From the NCBI GenBank assembly GCA_000708835.1, contig DF236983.1, forward strand, positions 128,253 through 192,252: DNA of 64,000 nucleotides, in the 5' to 3' direction. The notes below the pieces were generated by a model. The model saw nothing but the letters and a program-made list of their open reading frames with translations, was not told where the DNA came from and did no database searches. The position numbers and the translations under genes were made by a program. The stretch comes from Klebsormidium nitens. Lineage: Eukaryota; Streptophyta; Klebsormidiophyceae; Klebsormidiales; Klebsormidiaceae. Shown in pieces: positions 55,781-64,000 of this stretch. The first letter of the stretch is position 1. Each line of letters starts with the position of its first letter.

Positions 55781-58700
55781 GCGGAGGAGTCAAAGTCCAC
55801 GCTTTCGACATTCCTTGATATGCTCCGTGAGGGCAGGTCATTGGACGCGGCTCAGCAGTTTGGCGAGCTCGTTGGTCTGGTGTGCCCCTCTGGGATGCGC
55901 ATGACGGAGCAACAGGAGCAGGCGCTGCAGCTGAAACCCACCCCACCCTACAAGAAGGTGCGCTGATGTCATCAATCCACCCCGCAAAGGATTCTGGAAG
56001 ATGTATCGTGGTGCTTCACGTCTGGCATGACTTAGGAGGGCGTTGAAGAAGGCTTTAGTTTGAGAGTGCTCTGGGTTCCTGCTGACATGTACAGGGGTGT
56101 TTTCAGAACGTGTGGTGGAAATTAGATCAGAATCGAGTGCTTGAGTTCTGAACCTCCGTAATGGGTTGAGGCCACAGATTGGATGTAGAGTGATTGTCAT
56201 GACCACGATAACCACGTCTATAAATGGGCACAAAACATATTCTTGGGATCTGCTGTAGCACCGCTTCACAATTCCCTTCTCTGGGTGTATTTGTGGCGCA
56301 ATGTCCTGCTCCACTTTGGTTGGTTCCCTAATTGGGCTTGTGTTTATCCCTTTGGAACGCTGCCAGCAAACATGCCTAAGAATCACAGTATCTGGTGCCT
56401 TCTTTCCCTTTGGTTTACCCCTTGGTTCAGAAAAGTCCATTCCGGAGAAAGCAACCTTTGAACCCTCAAAATCGACCTGTTTCATCAGCTTGAGGATATC
56501 AAAGCACCGCAACAAACTCACAACTTCGATTCCAGTTGCGGAAGCTGACGGAAAGCAGAGACGTCGTGGAGGGTCTTTTGTCCATCCTTAGCCACGACGG
56601 CGAGGCGGCTTACCTGCTGCTCGACTCCATCTGCCTTCTTTCAAGTGCTCCTGGCTTCGCAACTCGGGTAAGAGACTTGGTTCTCACGGCGGAGCGCTGA
56701 AGCCGCCTTTGGACGCCTGGATCATACTCTTAATGCCATCTGACGGCTTTCTCTTAGCTTCACTCAGTTCCGGACGTTCTTCTCAGTCTTTGATTGAAGC
56801 GTAAGGTGAATATATACAGCAGACAGGAAACATGTTTCCTATGACAGGCAGCTGGACGAACGAGCTCTTCTTTCACGAAGTTGTTATACGTCGATCCAGA
56901 TACCTCTTGGTGTCTTCAGCAGTACTGTAACATTTGAAGACCCGTGATGCAGAGGATAATCTGACGGCCTCGTGATATTGCTAGAGTACAAAGAGCGCCC
57001 AACAGGATCAGGCGTTCTGTTCTGTTTGTTGGAAGGTTTAAGCTTTACCCTGTTTCCAGCGATGGGTAAACAGTGGGACGCCATGTGGCAACCGAACGGT
57101 CTTGTCAAGCTTCTCGCGTTAAATCTTGCTGTAACGGTGACACTGAGAAAAGCAACGAAAAAGGCACCCTTGGTTTCTCTGTCCTCTCTTTCCTTTCTTT
57201 GTTTCTTTTCCTGATCTCACACCAACTCATCAAGGAGGATAGGTTCTGACCAATAGAATCGACGTTCATCCTTCGCTGGCCGTTCTTCTGACCAATGTAT
57301 TGAGCATTCCTAGCTCGTCCACATCCCGCAGATTGGTGACTGCGGTCTGGCTGCCGCCCTCCTCGCTTGCGGCGGCTGGCTCTTCCCCCGCACTAGTTCT
57401 TCCCTCCAAAGCCCCGACCCGCGGCGAGCGCCCCCGCTCAGCCCCCTTGACGAAAAGCTCCTGCGAGCCGCAGGGGCCTTTGTGAAAAGCGTGACGCTTT
57501 GTGTGGACCGCAGCAAGCAATTTTACGAAGAGGCGCTGGAGTTGGGCCTGTTGGACGCGATCATGGCCTTTTTCCCGTGGGGGGATCCCCCTCGGGGCCG
57601 GCGCAACGCCGAGCGCAATACCTTCGTTCTTCTCCTGGCTAAACACGTCGCGAAAGCGTTCAGGGGATTCGTCGATGAGCCCGGCAAGGAGCAGCGGCTG
57701 ATTGGTTGTAACGCGGAGCTCACAGCGTGGCTGGTGCGTTACGTCCACTTTTTGACGCGCACCGCAGAGGCGCTCGTGCCCAAGCCGGTGTACGAGCAAG
57801 AGCATTCGGACATCGGAACTGCGGCGCAGAATGTCGTCGAGATGTTTAACAGGGGCCGAAACTGTCAGCTTCTGCTAGACTACACACAGTTGGAGGAACT
57901 AGAGCGGGCGGTTAATGCGCTTCTGCCCCACCTGGAAATGGGCGCCAAGTTTCAGGTGGAGGGTTTCTTGAGCACCGTTCACGGCCTGCGGTGGGATGTT
58001 CCGCTGGAGACAGAAGTCGCCATAAGCGGTTTCGTTGACCTTAACGAAGAGCTCCAATCTCTTGTGTCCCTCGTCTCTCAAGACCGCCGCGCATTCTCTG
58101 CCCGCTTTGACGCCTTCTACAAAGGTTACAGAGTCCTATCAACGGAGTCCTGTCCCCGTGGGTTAATTTCCAAGGAACTCTTAGACGTTCTAACAACCGG
58201 GTCTGTGGAGCGGGTTAAGGCCCCGGGGCGACTCTCCGAGGAGTCTATAGCAGTCCTCCGGTCGCTCAAGAATGCTCTGCGAGTAGCCCTCGACGCAGGT
58301 TTCGAGCCCGAAGCGTTTGACGACGTGGCACTGCCGCTGGTGCGCCACGTGGAGCCTGCTCTAACTAAACTGGGCGGCATGGCGTTCCAGCACCTTCTGG
58401 GGGGGCTGATAGAGTGCTACAAAGGGGGGGGGGAGCGCACGCGGCCCGCGAAGCTGTGGGCGCCGCTCCTGATCTCCGTCCTCGAACTGGATATCGACCA
58501 GACCGCGCTGCGCTTCGCGTGGCACTTTCTCGCGGTCCTAGTTGGCGCCTCCCAGGGTTTCGACATTGCGCTGTTAAAGGCTAAGGGCGTAGATGACGGA
58601 CCGGACGAGCCCCCGGGGGAGTGTACCGGTCGCCCGCTTGCCCCCCCGGAAGAAAGGCGCGCGCTCGCGACCGACATTGGCTCCAAGCTGCGCGCGCGGA

Positions 58701-60630
58701 TATTCGCGCCCGCGTGGCGCGTCTACTCGCACCACGCTGACTTCGGCATTTCGGACGGGGACCGCGTCGAGGACGTGTCCGGCGTCCTGCTCTGGTGCTG
58801 CGCGGATTCCGGCCTGGTGGAGCGGAAACTGCTGCCCAAAGCGGGGCTCCTCGTCCGGATCCTGGCGCTCGACTACGGCCGGCTGTCCGAACGGTGCAAT
58901 CGGGACGCCACGTCAGCGTTTGTGAGGGATCCCTGGCCGGACAAGTGCCGCCCGCTGGCCGCGATGCTGCGGCTGGGGTTTGAAATAACTTTCGACAACC
59001 GTCACGCGAGAAAGGCGCTAGTGGAAGATGTTTCGCGGAGCGGGGGGGTAGAATTGTGCCGGGCGGTGGAGAGGGACGCGCGGAAACCGGGGGTTCTGCG
59101 GGCGGGGGCGGTGAATGAGCCGGATTTGGCGTGGGTGCCGAGTTTTCAGGCTTTATGTGAGGAACTGTGGGCGGCGATCGCGCTGCGGTTCGGGTTGAAG
59201 GAGTGCAGTAATCCGGTAAGCCGTTAGCAGTTTGTCTGGTGATTGTTTGTTGGATGGAATCACGTCGCAAGGATCTGAAGAGAGGCTGTTGAGAACTTTG
59301 TGTTTGCTGTCAGAGTACAAGATTCTGACAGCATATCTCAGACGAAAGGCGTGCTCTTTCCTGTGCGGCTGGTTGCAAGGCGGATGTCATCGAGTAGCCC
59401 TTCGCTGGAGTTCTGTGGTGAGCTTCACAGTTCATCCAGGCTTCTGGATTCTGGCGACTACCGGTTTTGGTAATTCCAGTATAGGTCCCATGTCGTCTGT
59501 GCCTCTGACTTGAATGATTCTAAAGATAGTGGTAAATCCCCGCCTGACACCTGTCGCACCGACTAGGTAGCTCGGAAAGGTTGAATCTACTGTCAGTTGT
59601 AATATAAGCTCAAGATTTGCTACTTTGATGGGTGGGGTAAACAAGCGGGTTGTGGGTGGCACGGGGTGCGGAGCAGGTAAGATTTCCAAGTTCAACCCTT
59701 AGGTCAGCTCCTTCTCATTGCAACTTGAGCTCTTTGTAACTAATCTAGATATTATCAGAACCGTGGTGCTGTTTCTCAACCTTTTTGCGCTCTGACTAAT
59801 TTGTGTTTCCTGTCACACAGGACTGTACGCAAAATCTATACGAGACCAAAAAGAAAGACTTCCAAAAGTGCAGCAAGTGCTTGCGCGTTCAGTACTGCAG
59901 CAAGGACTGTCAGGTGAGCGGCGCTCCGTTTTCGCCTGATCACAGGCTATCCGCGGAATCTGTTGTTCCTCTTCGAGCGCGGCTTTAAGCCGCAATTTTC
60001 TCCGAACGCGGGGCTGGCGTTCGTGTCGTTTCTTTGTAGTCCTGGTCATCCCAGGCTTTTTGCTGGCATCAGCTCTGATTCGGGGCTGGTACTTGCCCCT
60101 CCTTTCATGCGGGACCTTAGTCTGTTGCTGTTGGGTCCTTATGAATCTGCTGTTGCTTTGAGGCGAAGGTGAGGACCAGTTGCAACGCTCTCAAAAATAC
60201 ACCCCGATCGATGTAGTGAACAGTAACAGCCAGTGAACAGTAACGGAGACGGGTAGGGTTAGTTAGGGGGTTAGGGTGGGTACGGGTGCGGAGCGGGTGA
60301 TCTTCTGGATTAGGGTTTTTAGTAACTCCAAAAAGCTTACTGTTCACTGGGCTTTCTGTTCACTAGATCGGAAATACCAAAAATACAGGTACGGGCGGGC
60401 CAACCTACTCCCCTCGGTTCACGGATGTGCCGTACATCTTCGTTGCTAGACGCAGTTCTGCAGATGGAAGATCCGCGATTCACTCGACGCCTTCGCTTTG
60501 GAACCAATTTACTGGTTAGGACTCTAGCTGATTATTGAGCGTCGTGGTCTTGCAGACAAGTCACTGGAAGGCGAAGCACAGGCACGAGTGCCAGAGGGTT
60601 TCTGACGCTTCTCTATGCGGAGTTACTTGA
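55781..60630 (+). CDS. Large helical protein with C-terminal MYND zinc finger (5' exon not identified)
   Basis: Five exons (55781-55957, 56536-56667, 57332-59215, 59821-59913, 60556-60630), all phase 0, give 786 residues of open sequence to the stop. The first ~700 residues are mostly helical with no enzyme motif I recognise; blocks such as LTESRDVVEGLLSILSHDGE and LYNxx-like leucine spacing suggest an armadillo/HEAT-like solenoid. The end is an intact MYND finger assembled from three exons: KECSNPDC, FQKCSKCLRVQYCSKDCQ, then TSHWKAKHRHECQRV, with all eight Cys/His ligands. MYND fingers recruit proline-containing partner peptides. The start of the model is the acceptor CTGCAG|GCGGAG; the true N-terminus is upstream. 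A MITE lies in the last intron. The molecular role is unknown. Confidence 0.82.
60193..60386. mobile_element. Candidate MITE with inverted ends and 8-bp direct flank
   Basis: Imperfect terminal inverted repeats of about 40 bases run inward from 60204 (CCGATCGATGTAGTGAACAG...) and 60371 (read in reverse, CCGATCTAGTGAACAG...). Each arm contains AGTGAACAG twice. The 8-base word AAAAATAC flanks the unit on both sides (60193-60200, 60379-60386), as an 8-bp target duplication would. The core is G-rich with TTAGGG-like words. The unit is about 178 bases, carries no coding sequence and sits in the last intron of the MYND gene. Size and duplication length fit a hAT-type MITE. Confidence 0.6.
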
Positions 60631-61631
60631 TGCGGTCAAGACTCCGGGGAGGTTCTAGTGGTCTGACGATAGATGCGAAGTGGACTCTTTGTTCACAGAA
60701 AGCGTGGTAACATCAAGACTCAATCAGGGGTTCCCACGGCGGCTATGACGATGCGTATCTATTCTACATTACTGGTTGCTTATTCTTGATAATCAGAACT
60801 CAGCAGGCTATCGGGATGTATTTCTATTATTGTACATTACTGTTTTGACTATACTCAGTAATTAGAAGTCCTCTTGTGCTGCTATTGCGATATCTTTAGT
60901 TGTTGCAGTCAATCCGTGTAGCAAGCGGCGAAGCGCATTGAAAGCGAAGCGCATTGAAAGTTGTTGCTCGATAGACTTTAATACCCGACTGGCGACCGCC
61001 AGCCCTGGCTCACGCCATGCGATGAGCCTCTATATGATACGAACACACCATGTATGAATGTGGCGCTGTCTTGGATTCTAAAAGAGCGCACCACTGCGCA
61101 GACCAGCCGACTCGATCTGCTATGCATGCGCGTTCTGCTGCTTCATGCACGTTGCACTTAAATCAAGTGATCGAGTGTGCACCGCGCATCGTGATTGTCA
61201 TGAGCATGTAAGTACGCGCGCATTTTTTGATTACGAACCTTCGCTATGGCAGCCGCCTCGCGCAGTAGCCGTTAACATGCACCCAGCTCTCAGTGCGAAC
61301 ATACGCATGTCGGCACTTCCGACCGTATGGCGAGCAGTGTGTTGATATAATATGTGCCCAATGGAAGAGATCGAAAAACTACAAACACATAGAATTTCCA
61401 ACCTGCCAGAAGCGGATCCAAGGTTGATTGGAACGCGGTTAGCATCCAATGTAGTTGTGCTTTGCCGTAGTTCCCACATGGCCCACGCCCGTTAGAAAGT
61501 GCACAAGGTATGGTCGCTGATAATCAAGTTACCGCCAGCAGACACCATGAATTTAGGTGACATCGCTTGTTGCACTACCCGGCTAAATTCAAAGCCGCTT
61601 GCCGCCCTCGAAAGACAGCGGCCGACACTCG
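60631..61631. other. Intergenic region between convergent genes
   Basis: 3' flanks of the MYND gene (+) and the METTL22-like gene (-). Apart from a short tandem repeat I see nothing I can support. Confidence 0.5.
60928..60959. repeat. Two exact copies of a 16-bp unit
   Basis: GCGAAGCGCATTGAAA is present twice head to tail. It is a minor tandem duplication in intergenic DNA. Confidence 0.8.
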
Positions 61632-64000
61632 TTATCTGAAGAGCATCCACAACTCCAAGTCCTTTCCTCGCTCATACGGATGAAGGTACTGCGGAATCCC
61701 CTCGATATCGATCAGTCTGCCTCGTAGCCGGGCAGGTCCTGGATGGAGTGAAACAAGCCAAGACTCGTCAGTGCCCGTAAGTTGCATCTGCATGAGCGCT
61801 CCCAGACTCAGATACGTGAGAAGGGAAACCGGATCCCGGTCAGATTGGGATCGGCTTCTCCCGTGCTTCGGCCTGCTGAACGACTGAATGTTAAGGGAGA
61901 CAATCTAGAAAGAAAGCGTCTCAGCTTAGTGGCCGAGCACCCGCAAAACGTTGACAGCTCTCGACCCGTCAAATTGAGCAAAGTTTGAGCGAAACCTCCA
62001 CGTTACAAATCCGCAATTGCTGGAGCATAGCTCCGTTCGGAAGGGGGAAATGTCGATTTAGAATGGGGCGTTAGAATATAGATTTTGACTGCCTGTAGTT
62101 GAGCAGCCTTACAATCCCATGTTTGAAGTTCTTGGGCCGCCTGCCCAACGCAACAGGATGCAAATGGGCACCCACAAGCAAGTTTCTCAGCACTCAGCAA
62201 TCAAGGCCTAAGGCGGTTCTCGAACGTCGGCCTGTTTTGTCCGCACGCACGACCACTTGTCCTTCGCTTTCTACATTCATTTAAAGACACGTGGTGCTCA
62301 CCTGTCCTGTGGGGCTCTGAAGTGCTGTCTGAAGCAATCACGGAGCGGATGACGTCACCAGATCCGGCGCCGCTGACGTCATCGAACTTGGCCCGGAATT
62401 TGCGACACCCGTTGGCGACCACGGCCCTGTCGTTGAGCGAGAAGTTGTAGCGCTTCTCGAGGGCCAAGTACAGCGTCTGCTGCGCAGAAGACCCGCTCAT
62501 GCTATCACATGTCAAAATCCGGGACTGTAATCCACACCCTGACATGATCCTGACGCAACTGCAACTGACGGCCGCCTTGACTTACACAAAAGAGGAACGA
62601 AAAGCTCGCAGGAATTCGGCGACACACCTTTGGTGTCCCTACGGCCATCAGTCGCTCCACACACCCGAACAGGGCGTCCGTCAGGGTGTCGTCGTAGATG
62701 ACGTCAGCAGCCAGCAGCACGGACACGTGGCCCAGGTCCTCCAGCTCCTCCGGGCTCCAGCCGTAGTCCCCCGAGGACCCGCCCCCAGGACTGTCTGTGT
62801 GAATACGCCCCAAGAGCTCCGCGTTTAGATTCAATGCACAAAGAGCACCAGCCAGAGCCTCAGCCTCAAGAGCCCCAACCACAGCTTTCGGACAAAACGA
62901 GCTTGAAAAGCTATGAGGAGCTGTATGATACCTGTGCTGGCTCAATGGGTACAACGTATCCATATCTTAGCCCCAGGTTTGACTGCTCCAAACGCAGGAG
63001 CAAGTACAAGCCCAACTTGGGGAGAAGGGTTGGTCGCAGTGGTTTTGACAAAATCTTACCCTTTTCATTAAGTCTTATCGTTGGATACATAGCTACCAAT
63101 AAGCTTTCCGTTTTGTTTCTGAAGGATCTCGCTTTCCGAGCTTTCGGTGTTGTCTGCCCCGTTCCTAAGCTTCCTCTTCCATTTTGTGCTCGCTTCACCA
63201 TAAGGTGCAAAACTTGCGGTAGCCAGTGTGTGAGAATGGTAAACACTTTTATCCGAAGTCGCCTCCTTTAACAAGTGCAGGCAGAGCTGCTTCTGAGGGA
63301 GCATTGAATTCAAAGTCGATGAGGCCAAGAGGTAAGCATTTGATCGTTTTCTGAATTCTGGCTGTGTCAACTTTACGCTATGGTTATGAAGAAGTCTTGT
63401 GGAAAATGTTCCATCCAAGCCCCCACTTACCAGGCCTAGAGAGTCGGCCTCCGCCGTTCGCCTCCCTCGAGGCACTCTGTGGAAAGTGGCACCAGTCGAG
63501 CTCCCTGACTGCCACATGGCAGCCGCTCGTGGGAGCGAACGTTGAGTTGCTGATGACATTCCGAAGGCACGTGTCCAGCACGTTCTCGCCCCTGTCTGCA
63601 CCAAAAAGAAAAAGCATTTTACATCTGCTTATAAATCAAGAGCAGCTGTCGAAGTGCAGAGGGTTGAGCGCACCGCGCTTCCAAGTTTCGTTAGCCGAAG
63701 CTTCATCTTAGAACCTTGAAACTACAGGTATACCATTCTAACCCGTGGTTATAAGGGCACGGACATGGTCAGCCATCAAGCAGACACGATAATTCACCGG
63801 ACTGCACGAGGGGAAGAAGGCGAGACTGGAGCGCGTGTCGATTGCTGTTTAACCGTTCGAAAGGAAGCTGATCTTCGAACGGAAACCGTTCTTCTTTCAA
63901 ACAGATTGGCGCTACGCCTTGGTTGCAGAGGGGCACCTCAAGTCGACCTCTAGTAGAGGGTCAGGACTGACGTACCTGTGACGTACACTTTCCTCGCACT
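61632..64000 (-). CDS. METTL22-like protein lysine methyltransferase (5' end outside window)
   Basis: Class I AdoMet methyltransferase of the METTL21/22 group, which modifies lysines on proteins. Visible exons, all in phase, are >64000-63976, 63595-63431, 62930-62638, 62479-62302 and 61738-61632. The first, cut by the window edge, ends KVYVT. Joined to exon 2 it gives [18 protein letters not shown], the acidic loop after motif I. Next come HVAVRELDW, then [20 protein letters not shown], the family hallmark. Then [17 protein letters not shown], and the C-terminus [20 protein letters not shown] before the stop. These match human METTL22 in order. The glycine-rich motif I lies beyond base 64000. 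The exon at 62930 opens after an acceptor with a poor pyrimidine tract. The acceptor near 62479 is a GCAGCAG tandem. Substrate unknown. Confidence 0.88.

Overview
The window reads as nuclear DNA of a green plant-lineage eukaryote. It has about 50% GC, genes on both strands, and many short GT-AG introns. Its gene content is typical of plants: a plastid-targeted aspartate aminotransferase, plant-type cytochrome c oxidase subunit 5c, TIM17 with a long C-terminal tail, and a VIT/CCC1 iron transporter. Compact introns and low repeat content suit a streptophyte (charophyte) alga such as a Klebsormidium-like species. That placement is an inference; no rRNA or organellar marker is present.

Layout, left to right. 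205-2132 (-): MYND-finger protein, 3' end outside the window. 3914-7298 (-): VIT/CCC1-family transporter, 4 exons. 9479-10819 (+): F-box/LRR protein, 1 exon. 12003-17399 (-): plastid aspartate aminotransferase, 10 exons. 18198-19888 (+): SpoU-type RNA 2'-O-methyltransferase, 4 exons. 20624-39424 (-): UTP20/DRIM, a giant HEAT-repeat ribosome-biogenesis protein, 18 exons. 40217-41294 (+): TIM17. 42623-43746 (+): COX5c. 45089-48798 (-): APLF-like protein with an FHA domain and a C-terminal PBZ zinc finger. 50449-54141 (+): cation/proton antiporter. 55781-60630 (+): large helical protein ending in a MYND finger, first exon not found. 61632->64000 (-): METTL22-like protein methyltransferase, 5' end outside the window.

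The most interesting signal is a family of three ~95-nt elements inside two UTP20 introns. In host-gene orientation each has a C box (GTGATGA), a D box (CTGA), a closing terminal stem and a conserved internal hairpin. The terminal stem carries two compensatory base-pair changes between copies. This looks like an intronic box C/D snoRNA-like RNA family, and its host gene itself works with the U3 snoRNA particle. Other points of interest are an Asp-Asp pair where CPA1 antiporters carry Asn-Asp, an FHA-PBZ DNA-repair architecture with a probable GC-AG intron, a hAT-like MITE in a MYND-gene intron, and an excess of the palindrome TGACGTCA, largely in coding exons.

UTP20, the SpoU methyltransferase and the snoRNA-like elements all point to rRNA/tRNA maturation. 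TIM17 and COX5c are mitochondrial inner-membrane proteins. Several genes form head-to-head pairs (AAT/SpoU, UTP20/TIM17, APLF-like/antiporter). Exon coordinates were derived by hand from splice consensus, reading phase and family similarity; every multi-exon model given as complete keeps phase from start to stop.
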